Shown here: positions 10,614 through 21,026 of the stretch, in pieces
Layout of the letters: each line of letters opens with the position of its first letter
Numbering within the stretch: the first letter of the stretch is position 1
Origin: Edaphochlamys debaryana
Lineage: Eukaryota > Chlorophyta > Chlorophyceae > Chlamydomonadales
Length of the DNA: 64,000 nt
NCBI GenBank assembly: GCA_016858145.1
Contig: JAEHOE010000001.1
Coordinates: forward strand, 3,162,001-3,226,000
Reading direction: 5' to 3'
Notes under the pieces: model-generated
Seen by the model: only the letters and a program-made list of their open reading frames with translations
Database searches by the model: none
What the model was told of the DNA's origin: nothing
Translations under genes and position numbers: made by a program

Positions 10614-13220
10614 TCACCCCCCGCTGCGGCCGCTCCCCGTCAGCGACCCCGTCCTCGACACGCCCTGCGCCGCCGGCAGCGACCCCGCCTGCGAGCCCCT
10701 GCTGGCCCCCCCGGGCCCCGACTCGGGCCACGCCACGGTGGGGCGCGGGGGCAGGTGCGCCTCGGGCGCCCCACCCGACTGCGTGGTGGCGGGGGAGGCG
10801 GCGGCGGCGGCGGGGCCCGAGGCGGCCGACAGGGCCGTGCCCGGCCGCCCGCGCAGCGTGACGCCCAGCCGTGACGTGGCCGCGCCCGTGCCCGTGCCCG
10901 AGGCGTGCCGGCCTGGGGGGACGCAAGGGCGGGGGACGAAAGCGGCTTGAAGCGGCTGGGTCACCGCACGGGGTGTTGGTCGCCGTGTCGAAGGGGTGGA
11001 AGCGCTGTACTGAGTTCTCCGGCGGCCGGCCCCACGCCCCACCAACAGCACACGGCACCGCATGCCCGACCCCTCCGAGGTCGCCCCATCCAGGCCCCGC
11101 CCGGTGGGCCCCACCTGTCCCGTGCTCGCCCCGCAGCGCCAGGGCGGGCACCTGCGGCGCCAGCAGCCGCGGCCAGATGCCCCCCCGCGTGCCCTCCAGG
11201 CAGGGCGGCAGCAGGCGGGGGTCGGCCCCCTGCACCGCCGCCACGGCGGGGCCCAGGAAGGAGGGCGGCTGCAGCTCCGGCAGGCCCCAGCCCGCGGGCC
11301 GCAGCGAGTCGGGGGGCACACCCGCGGCCAGCGCCTCCGAGGCTGTGTAGCCTGCAGGGCGGCGGGTGGGGGTGGGTGGGTGAGGGGCTCGGAGGGCGGC
11401 ACGGAGCGACGGGGACAGCAAAAGGGGAGCACGGGGCCCCGGCAAGGAGGGCTCCCACGGGACGCAGCGCTCACCCGCTCTCCGCAGGTCCCAGGCGTTG
11501 TCCAGCCCTCCCGCCACCACCTCCGCGGCCGAGTAGCCCGCGGCCCGCAGCTTCTGCACGCCTCGGAAGCCCTGCGAGGCGCGGCAAGCGGTCCAGGCCG
11601 GCTCAGTCATACCCAAACATCGTGGCCAGAATCCCCCTCAGCCAGCCCCAGCGGCCCACCGTCCTAGCGACCTCCGTCCCCCGATGCAACCGTCCCTGCT
11701 CCCTACCGCCTGCCTGCCCCGCTGCTGGCCACCCGTCACAGCTCCTCTCCCCTCGTCTGCCCTCCCCTCCGCCATCCCCCCGCACCTGCAGGTCCGCTGG
11801 CAGCGCCGCCGGCCCCCCCGCGCCCTCCACGATGTCCCCCACGCTCAGCCCCGCGGCCCGCAGGCGCCCCGGCTGATGCACCGCAACCTCCACCACCTCC
11901 GCCAGGGGGAAGCCCGCGCGGAGCAGGTCCCCCTCGCGGTAGCCTGGGCGCGTGGGGGTAGAGAGGGCGGGGAGTGGGCCCTAGAGGCAACTAGGGGAGA
12001 CCGCGGACGTGCGGGCCGGGCGGTAGAGTTGGAATGGGGCCATGGCTGCACTACAAGGGAGTGCGTTCGTCGCGGCTCTGCCTCCGCACCAGGGAGCCCC
12101 CTGGCCCCCAGCGCCTTCAAGCCCCTCCCTGCCGCCTCACCCAGCTCCGTGATCTGCTTGGCGCCCACGCCCCGGTCCCGCATGGCCGTGAGCCCCCCCA
12201 TGGCCATGGGCGGGGCCGCGGCCACTCGGTCCACACTGTGGGGGCGGGAGGGGGCGGAGGGGGCGCGGAGTGGTGCGGGGCGAGAGGGGCGCTGAGCAGG
12301 ACGCGCTATCGCGGGGCCCAAGGTCCTGGGCTGCGGTAACCGCAGGCCGCGCCTCAGGCCCACACGGACAACGCGGCCCCTGCCCCACCTCTGGTACTCG
12401 TGTGCCGCCGCCGAGGCCCACAGCGCGTCCTTGATGGCCAGCTGGGTGACGTTCATGCCCGCGGTGGGGAACACCTGCGGGGCGGATGGAAGCGGAGGTT
12501 GACCAGATGCCCCTAAGTGCTCTCCACGAGCGCTGGTGCGCAAAGCACACCTCTGCTTCGCCCTTGCCCAGCCCGCCCCGGCTTGCCCCTCCACCGCCCC
12601 CTAACGCCCCGCCCCCTGCCCGATCGTCGTCCCCCTCCTCCCCCCCGCCCCGCCTTCTTGTTGGCCGCCGCCATGATGTTGCGCAGCGCCAGCAGCTCCT
12701 GCGGGGCCAGCAGCTCCGCGCCCCGGTAGAAGTCCTCCAGGCTCACGCGCTTGTTCTTGTTGACCAGCTGGGAGGAGGGGAGCAGGGGGAGCGTGGGGGG
12801 AGGGGAGGGAAGCGTGGGGGGGGAGAGAAGAGGACGACGGCGTGGGTAAGAGGACGAGGGCTGAGTAAGGGTATGCTGGCTGGGAGCGACCGTGGGGTTG
12901 CAAAAGTTTGCACCCCCAGGCCCGCGGCGTGGGGCTTCGAAATCCACGCCCTGCCCTGCCCCTGCCGACCTCATCCAGAGCCGTCATGAGGTTGGCCCAC
13001 GCCTCGGCCTGCGGAGGCACGGACAACGGGGAGGCGGCTGTGGTATCGCGTGCTGATGCCGGAGCAGGTTTATGTCAGTTGTTGTATGTGACCCGGACCC
13101 ACATCCCCACACCCAAACGCTCACCACCGGCGTCTTGGGCTTCTTCTTCTTCTTGTCCTTGTCCCCCGCGTCCTTGGCGGCCGCCTTCTTCCCCCGTCGC
13201 TTCTTCTTCTTGCCCGCCAT
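10614..13220 (-). CDS. Lys-rich-headed helical-repeat protein, function unknown
   Basis: Nine exons joined in phase: 13220-13125, 13008-12970, 12767-12654, 12474-12389, 12235-12141, 11943-11786, 11571-11475, 11351-11115, 10912-10614; 406 residues. The protein starts MAGKKKKRRGKKAAAKDAG and continues Lys-rich to about residue 30 (an NLS-like or RNA-binding tail). It then has an alpha-helical segment, and from about residue 110 degenerate repeats of the pattern LRxAGYSAAEVVxGG (LLRAGFPLAEVV, LRAAGLSVGDIV, LRAAGYSAAEVV, LRRAGYTASEAL), each a predicted helix pair. The last exon is a Ser/Gly/Ala-rich disordered tail. No named family is recognised. Such leucine/alanine/glycine repeats suggest a protein-binding solenoid (inference). 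The intron after exon 3 appears to use a GC donor (AAG|gcgggg at 12653). The other donors are GT. The phases of all eight junctions agree, which makes the model firm except at that site. Confidence 0.72.
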
Positions 13221-13443
13221 GGCCGCTGGGGGGTGGCGGTCACACGGCACACGTATTGGTGAGGAGTATGCTCACAACACAGTGCAGCGGCGTATGCTGG
13301 GGCCCCAGGCTTACGGCATGCTAAACTCCTGCTAGGGCCACAGCGGCAGGCCCTTGCCCCCGCCAGCGTGTAGCAGCGCCCTGGCCCCAGCAAGCTGTGC
13401 CCCGACCTCCTCCGCGGCATTGCGTGTCCGCCTTGGCCGCTGT

Positions 13444-14329
13444 TCAGTACACCCCACCTAATCGGGCTGCCTCAATCTCCTTGAGCCGAGCTGCGTTCCA
13501 CTCGGCCACAAATCGCCGCAGTGTGGTGGTCAACACGCCCGCCCGCTTGATCGCCCGCTCCTGGGGTCGGGGGTCGGAGGTGGGGGATAGGACGGCCAGG
13601 GGCGTGGGCACAGGCAGGGTTCGGGCCGTAAGTGCGGCGCCCTAGTGGAAAGGCTTGACCAGGAGTCGGAAACTAGCAGATGCATGGCGAGGCAAGCTGC
13701 CGGGGCCGAAGGCTTCCCCAGGGACCGCAGCCCTTGGCTGCATACTGCGCAGAGGACGTTGGTATCGCAGGGGAGCTTTGGGGGCCACCAAACCGGCTTT
13801 CCTACACGAACAAGACAAGCGTCTGCCCCTCGTGCTCCTGGCACACTGCCCACTACAGGAGTGCGCCCGCGCAAGCTTTCCCCTCGGACACTGGGAGACC
13901 AAGGGCGCTCCGGTCCCCGGATGAACTAGGCTGGCTAGGATGACTAGGCCCACGCCTTGCTTCCCCTTGGGCGTCGGTAGACCTGGGGCGCTGGGGTTGA
14001 TTGACGGTGCCCCCCGGTGCCCCAAGCGAAGCCCCGACAGCGGGCTGCGTCCCTCAAGCTGCGTGTTACCTCTCCCCCACGTTTGCCAACAGCCGCGTGG
14101 TTGGGGTTGATTGCGATGCTTTGCGGTGCTGGGGTCGGAGCGAGTCGCGCGCATGCCATGGCCATGCCGAAGGAACACATATGCAGCCCCGGTCCCAGGC
14201 ATTAGGCCGTATCCTGGGAACATTCGCACAGTTCAGAGCGCCTACCATCATTTGTCTCCGTTTCAGCTCGCGGGCCTCCGCTTCCCGCTGAGCCTGCCTC
14301 GCCGCGGCCTCTACGTCCTGGCTTTCCAT
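13444..14329 (-). CDS. Small 66-residue helical protein
   Basis: Two exons, 14329-14246 and 13560-13444 (donor ATG|gtaggc, acceptor accccag, phase 0), encode 66 residues. Exon 1 is a charged helix rich in Ala, Arg, Glu and Gln (starts MESQDVEAAARQAQ). Exon 2 reads ERAIKRAGVLTTTLRRFVAE and goes on to EIEAARLGGVY at the C-terminus. It has no signal peptide or membrane segment and would be mostly one amphipathic helix or coiled coil. I do not recognise the family. Small single-helix proteins of this kind occur among ribosomal, mitochondrial and axonemal subunits, but nothing here decides between them. The intron (685 bp) is long for this locus, so an extra exon cannot be excluded. The gene is head to head with the CBP60-like gene. 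Confidence 0.55.
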
Positions 14330-14801
14330 AATGTGGACTCGTTCGACTGAGTTCTAAGCTACATGGAAGGCCGTGGGTATGCAGAAGCTTGGAGCTTCGT
14401 GAATCGCCGAGAGATGCTCTGTAGGAGCTGTAACCAGGGTGGTCTGGGACTGGCAGCTGGTAGAGTAGTCAGCAGTCGTTTGCTCCTGGTTCGGGGTGTT
14501 TGGGCCTTGCCCCATGGGGCCCCCTTCATCGCAGTCGCTCGGCTGGCAACTAGGCGCAGGGACCGGGCCGTTAACCGCAAGCACTGCCGCGCATTGACAC
14601 TGACATTCAGCAGGAGCGCGAGTGCAGCCTGCAAACCACTTCTACGAGCAGCGACTTTGCAGTCAAAGCTTCCTGCGCCCGCTTGCGCAGTTGTGCACCA
14701 GCCTTGCCAGCCGCGGCCTGTCCTAGGCGCCTACGTCCTCTACCTAGCAGCAGAGGGGCCAGGGGCCCTTCGGGGCCCAACCCTCAAGAAGAAGGCGCAA
14801 G
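14330..14801. promoter_or_regulatory. Bidirectional promoter region
   Basis: 472 bp between the start codons of the 66-residue protein (minus) and the CBP60-like protein (plus). No coding exon is supported, so both promoters and 5' UTRs must lie here. No motif is assigned. Confidence 0.4.
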
Positions 14802-17800
14802 ATGGCAGCCCCGGTTCCCTTTCCAGCCGAGCTGCGGCCATACAGGACCTACGTTGATGTGAGATGCAAGGGAGCTGCCTGCTTGGGCCGCTAGGAGACG
14901 GTGTGCTGAGCCCCGGGTCCATCACCGCGCAGGCCTACTTGGACGCCAAGCTGCGGCAGTTTGGCGGTATCCTGGCTCAGCAGGCCAACCCAAGCCTGTC
15001 TAAAGACCAGGTTAAGCATGTGGTGGAGCAAGCAGTCGCTGTGCTGCGCCAGCACGACGCACAGGCGCTGCCCCCGCGCAACCTGCGCCTGGTTATCCGG
15101 CACGACTGCCAGTAAGCTGGTCGTCGCCTGTTGCAGTTCCGGGCGGGGGAAGACCGCTAAACCGGTTGAGGGGGTCCAAGGGGATACTGCCGTGGGTTTT
15201 GGGGCAAGGCCGGGTTCTGGGGGGCAGGGGGCGGGCGTGCGGAGTGCGTTTGCTACTCGCGAAGCCCAACAAACCCCAGTTGCACGTCGAGGCCCAGGTC
15301 CTCAGCGGGCTCGCAGCACGCTGGCTGCCTCCCACCTGACACCGGACCGCAATCACCCCATGCCTCCTGGCTACGGTTCCCCTGCCTGCCCGCACTGTGA
15401 CCCCCCGCGGCCCCGCCCCGCCAGGTCCACGGGCTGCGGCGAGACGGGCTGCGTGCTGTGCCAGTACAACCCCAGCCGCCTGTGCACGCGCAACGTCAAG
15501 TCCAAGTACCTCATCGACGACCACCTCCGCGCCAAGTGCGGCGCGCCCCTGCGCGTGGAGCTGGTGGACGACACGGGCGCCTGCTACATGGAGGGACTGC
15601 CGCCGGGCGTGCAGCTCGAGGTGTGTGCGGTTGGCAGGCTGAAGCGTGGTTATCCAAGAGCTTGTGCTGGGGGCATAAGTGGACTTGTGCGTCGTGGGGT
15701 ATGTGGGACAGCCGCACGGGGAGGGGCCAAGACGTGCGGGCCGAGGTGGGGAGCGGGCGACACCGTAGCCTAGAACGAGGGGTGCGGCGTCAGCGGGGTG
15801 GTGCTGCGGTGTGGCGGCTGCATCGCGACCCTCCGCCGCTGCCCCTCCGGCGCAGATGCACGTACTCAACGGCGAGAAGTACAAGGAGCTGTGCCCCGAG
15901 GCCACGCTGCTGTCCACCAACATCATCAAGAGCTGCATCATCAGCCACCACACCAAGGCGCTGCTGAGGCGGGAGAGCATGAACGAGGACCAGCTTCGGG
16001 TGTTCCTGCCCATCGAGGTGGGGCCGCAGGGGCTGGCAGGGATGGGGCCTGGAAAGGAGAGGGCCCCAGGGTGAGCACAGGCGATGCAAGCTGGCCGCGG
16101 TCCGGTCATACTCATACTCCAAGGCATCGTGCTGCGGCACTGCCCTAGCCTTGATATCCCCCTGTACGCCCCGCCCCCCTCAGCGCGGCGTGGCCTCCGT
16201 GTCCGACCTGGCGCTGACCACCTCCTCGGAGGCGCTGCTCAGCGGCAAGGCGCCCACGTTCCGGCTGCTGGTGTGGGCGGTGGAGGCCAACGGGGAGCCG
16301 GTGCCCTACGTCACCTACGTGGTGTCGGAGAGCTTCGTGGTGCGTGCGGGGCGTGGGATAGGGTGCGGTGGGAAGGGCGGGAGCTCGAGGGGCAGCGGAC
16401 GCACCAAGGCGGCGGGAGGGACGGGCGCAGACCCTGCAGGGCCCATGTAGCCCTGAGCCGGTCCTCGCCGTGCGCGCCCCACCCTCTGCACCCCCTGCGC
16501 CCAGGTGGCGACCAAGCGCGTGAAGCACGCCATCAAGTCGGACATCCCCTCGGTGAAGGACCACATCTCCAAGCTGCAGCACATCGGCAAGGCCACCGTG
16601 GACAAGCTGCAGGACCTGCGGGCGGCCTTCCAGGAGGAGGGTGCGTGGGGGTGCCCTGGGTGGGGGGCAGAGGGTGCGAGGAGCTGCGGCCGGGCGGGGC
16701 CGAGGGCAGTGGCACGGGCTTGCGCAGCGTACGGGAGGGTGGTGGTCGCATGGGGGTGGTCTGGCCTAGAGCCCGATATGTGTGACAGTGTCCAATGCAC
16801 CATGCTCCCGCCCCCAGGCTTCGACGTGAAGCTGCCCGACAAGCTGTGCCGCGTGGAGCAGGTGGGGCAGTTCCGGGAGCTGGTGGAGCTGAGCGAGGCC
16901 AACAACGACCTAAAGAACAAGGTGGGGGCAGGGAGGGCGGAGGGGCAGGGGCGAGAGGGGGCCGGAGCTGCTGGGGGGAAAGGCACGCGGGCGGAAGAGG
17001 GGCAGAGGCCTGGCTTGGGCTCACACACGGCCAGCAGCGCCATGGGAGGAATGCAGCGGCCGCCAAACGGCAGGCAGAGCGCCTCGGGGCCCCGCTTCCC
17101 TTTGCATTCGGTGCCGTTGCAATCGGTGCCGTGGAAGCTGGGAGCTGAAGCACGTGGCTAGGAGCTAATGCGCACGTGGCCCCACGTGTATCCGCAGCTC
17201 CGCCACGTGCTCAAGCTGTCCCCCGAGAAGTGGGACGAGGTGTGCCAGCACGCGCTGTCGGCCGTGGTGCCGGACTTCCGCAACCGCGTGTGGTGGTGCC
17301 TGCCCATGCGGCTGGGGCTGCTGTACGCCTGCAAGAACGCAGCCATTATCATGGACAACCCCATCGGTAAGTGCCAGTCCAGCATCGGGAGGGGTAGAAC
17401 CATGACCGGCGGATGCAGGATCGCTCCTTAGCGTGCGGAGCTGTATAATGACGGCTGTGTTACCAGTTACCGGTACGGCACATACGAACCGTGGTCCCAC
17501 CTCGGCTGTTATCATGCCCTCCTTCCCTGCACCGCAGCCATCGTGCGTCTGGGCCCCACGCCCGACGCTCCGCACAGCATCATCCCGCTCCAGAACCTGC
17601 AGCCCTCGGACTTCGCGGCCGTGCCCCGGCTCAAGCAGCAGGCGCTGCAGAACTGGTACATGCCCAACCACCCCAACTGGGCCATCTACGGGGACGGACT
17701 GGAGGAGGGCAACCTGGGCACCATGCAGCCGGGCACCGGCATGCCCCAGCTCGCACCGCCCATGCCCCCGCCCGCCCCCGGCCCGCCCAGCGCCGCCGGG

Positions 17801-19232
17801 TCGCCCCTGCTCACTGCTGGCGGGGCCATGGCGCCGCCGCCCGGGCCTGGCCAGGCGCAGCCCATGATGGTCGGCGGCGGCATGGCGCCGGGGATGCAGG
17901 GCATGGCGCCCGGGTACGGCGGGGACATGTACGGCGGCGGCCCGCCCGGCATGTCCCCGTACGGCGGGCAGGCGCCCGACATGGGCCCGTACGGCGTGGC
18001 GGGGGCGGGCATGGTGCCGACGGGCATGGGCATGCCGGGTGGGCCCGGCGGCGGCGCTCCGCGCACCAGCAACTCCTCGCCCTTCGCCATGCTGCAGCCC
18101 GGCCAGCAGCAGCCGGGGCAGGGCGGTCCACAGGGGGGCGCGCCGGGGCAGCAGCAGGGGCAGCAGGGCGGGGGGGCCTCGGGCGTGGCCCCGGGGCACG
18201 AGCACGGCCCCGGCAGCGGCGCGGGCAGCGGGCTGATGCCCAACATGATGCCGGGGCAGCCCAGCGCCTCGGGCGGCAGCCAGACCAGCGCGGGCCGCTC
18301 GCCCTTCGCCGCCGACATGATGATGGTGCACAATATCGCCGACGCGTTCCCCAAGTTCGGGGCGCAGGGCATGCAGCAGGCGCCGCAGCAGGGCGCGGGC
18401 GGGCAGCCGGGGCCGCAGCACGCGCCGCAGGGGCCAGCGGGTAAGCGACCGGCCTCGGGCGGGCGGGTTGGTTCTGGCCGTGTGAGGCTTACTTGGGGAA
18501 CTGCGGGCAACGGGTAGCCAGCTGGGGCTGCGCGCACGCCTTTGACATGAATTGCAGCCCCCGTAGCTATCAGCCCCTGCCCCCTGCCCTGCCGCCTGCC
18601 TTTCCTTCGCCCCCTTCGCGTCCCCAGATCCCCACGGCGGCCAGCACCCCGGCAGCCAGCACCCGGGCGTGCAGCACCCCGGCGCGCAGCACCCCGCCGC
18701 CGCCATGCCCAACACCGCCATGCCCGGCCCGCCCGCCGGCATGTTCTCCAACCTGCCCATCCCCGGCCTCGACATGCTCAAAACCGAGGAGCTCATGGAC
18801 CGGGGCATGTCCATCTTCGGCACGCTCACCAACAACGACACCTTCCGCTCCAACGACTGGCTCTCGCACCTCAACCCCCACGGCGTGGGCCAGCCCGGCA
18901 TGGGCCCCGGCGGCGTGCAGCCCACCGCCTCCAACCTGGTCGGCACCAACTCGTACACCATGATCGACGTGGGCACGCTACCGGGCGCGGGCGGGAGCCT
19001 GGTGGGGGTGGGCCCGGGCGGGGGCCTCATGGACCCGAACGACCCTGGGGTCGGGGGAGGGCAGGGCGGCATGGGGGATCCGTCGGGCATGGGCCCGGGC
19101 CCCGTGGGGCCCGGCGGAGTGGGCGGCGCCATGCCGCCCCACGGCCTGGAGTCGGAGCGGCGGCTGAGCCTCAAGCTCAACTCCATGAGCCTGGACCTGG
19201 ACAAGGTCATCGCCGACCACGCCGGGTCATAG
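14802..19232 (+). CDS. CBP60-like (calmodulin-binding protein 60 type) protein
   Basis: Ten exons: 14802-14858, 14933-15111, 15425-15620, 15856-16017, 16184-16339, 16505-16640, 16818-16921, 17198-17366, 17538-18440, 18628-19232; 888 residues, all phases consistent. Residues of about 70-330 follow the order of the land-plant CBP60 core: LRLVIRH, then LRVELVDDTG, a VQLEMHVLNGEKY strand, VSDLALTTSS, and SESFVVATKR (CBP60 has SEAFVVKDHRG). After these come SKLQHIGKATVDKL (CBP60: RLEKIGKDG) and LRHVLKLSPEKWDEVCQHA (CBP60: LRxILGxGMSxxxWExTxxHA). Unlike plant members it has a Cys-rich insertion (GCGETGCVLCQYNPSRLC) near the start of the core. The last 500 residues are Gly/Met/Pro/Gln-rich and disordered, ending LKLNSMSLDLDKV. 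CBP60 proteins of plants are calmodulin-binding transcription regulators. DNA-binding or calmodulin-binding activity here is inference. The start ATG was chosen because exon 1 ends in a good donor in phase 0 with exon 2. Confidence 0.7.
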
Positions 19233-21026
19233 GCGCGCCTCCGCGGTGGTGTAGCGGGGGCGGAGCCGGGGCATGGGGGAAGGGCTTGCTTGGGGGTGAG
19301 GAGGAGGGAGGGGGGTGAAGGAGGGGCTGGTACGGTTTAACTCATAAGGCGGAGGGGGCATGGGGTTGGCTGAAAGCCGCGACGGTCTGGGTTGGAAGGG
19401 CCGGAGCAGCGGTGGCGGAGGAGGGTGAGGTGGAGGAGCGGTTGCATGTATTTGGGGCTAGCTTTGGGGCCGAGGGAGGATGAACGGGGTGTGTGATCGG
19501 AAGGGGTGCTTGTGGGCGCAAGGAGCGCCTTGTTGTGCAGGTCTGTTTGCGGGGTCATACGGGGCTTGCGGGCGGGGGGAGGGCGCTGTAGTTCCATGGC
19601 GGCTGGCGCATTGTCTGACAACCCACCCACTGACACGCGGCATGAGCACCTGGGTGAGGCCGGCGAGTGCGAGGCCGTGGACCGGGTGCACATTCGGTGT
19701 GCCCTTGACTTGGAGGCGAGTTGAGCTGTTGGTGTGAGCTTGGCCGGGTCAGCTGGCGATTAGGGTGTGCGCGTGACTGGGGCTTTGGCGGTGTTCCCTC
19801 TGTCAGGGTGGGGTGGGCGAGGTTGGCTTGCGCGAGTAGGGCACTGAGGTGTAGCTCACGTGCAGGGCTGAGGGGGCAGAGGCAGCGCAGGGTCCTTGTC
19901 AGGGTGCATATGTTGCAACATCTACATGTCTTCAGAGCGGGCCATACGTCGTCCACTCGTCCAGCGGTCCAGGATGGCGCAGAGCCAACCGCCTTGGCCC
20001 CAACTTGGTATTACCGTCCCCGGCTCAAGCTTGTGCGGTAGTAGTTCTGATGGCATCTGGAAGGGAGCATGGGCAATACAAGGAGCACCGGGCCTGCGCT
20101 GTCCCGTCTCCTCCATTGCTCGTAAGCGCGGGCGGCCTGTGCCGCACGGAAGGCCCGGGGGTCAGCACAGCGGGCTTCGTGTCGGGCCGACGGCCGCCCC
20201 GACTCCGCATGACGACCTGGGGTCGAAACTGCGCCAACCAGTTCCGGCACTCAACATACACCACCTGCGCACCCGCGCGAGCTCGTGCAAGTTGCTGTTG
20301 CGCGCGCATGCGTGCCCGCACTTTAGGAGGTTTGCGGGAGTTCGGGTAGGAGACTCCCGCATGTCTGACGCTTGCGAGGTGCGTGCATGTCGCTCTGCGT
20401 GCAGCGAGGCCCGCCCGCATGAGAGCGCTCGGTCGTGTCTACTTGCTGCACGCGAATGCAAGTGAGGAAGCGTGTTCCCGCTGCACGAGCTCCGTTGGAG
20501 GTCCTTGCGCGGAGCCACCGGCGGCCTTTGCCCGGCACGCAAAACCTGGAAGCGCTCGTTGCGCGTTACGTCATGAACTTGCGTGAATGGCTTAAGGGCA
20601 CAGTGCCCGCGCGAGCCGAGGCCGACCTGCGCAGCGCGGGTGTCGGGCTCACGGAGCCGACGGACAACAGTAAGGCCGCCGTACATTGCTGTGCTGTGCT
20701 GTGCCGTTAAATCCGGGCCCCAGAGTGAAAGCAGTAAATGCAGGAGTATAGAGACGCTCCACACACTTGACTGTGAATAAGGTGGGTCCGCGAGCGGCGC
20801 GCCCTTGAGGATGGCGTGATGGATGGCTCTGGGTTCGCTGCTTGCACGTTAGCGACCGCGTCAATCCCCATGGACTGCATGCCTCGAGACTGCGCGCTTG
20901 CGCGGGGGGAAGCCCACTGTGCGAGAGTCGACCTTTCGGCATGGCCGGGTTAATCCGCGCTGGCCGTCAAGTCGGAGCATAACCGCGACTCATTCGACCC
21001 CTTTGCTCCCCTCAGACCACTTCAAG
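19233..21026. other. Intergenic region, 1.8 kb
   Basis: 3' UTR of the CBP60-like gene followed by the promoter of the secreted CaMKII-association-domain gene. Short open frames on both strands show no coding character and no splice-linked exon series. Nothing else identified. Confidence 0.45.
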
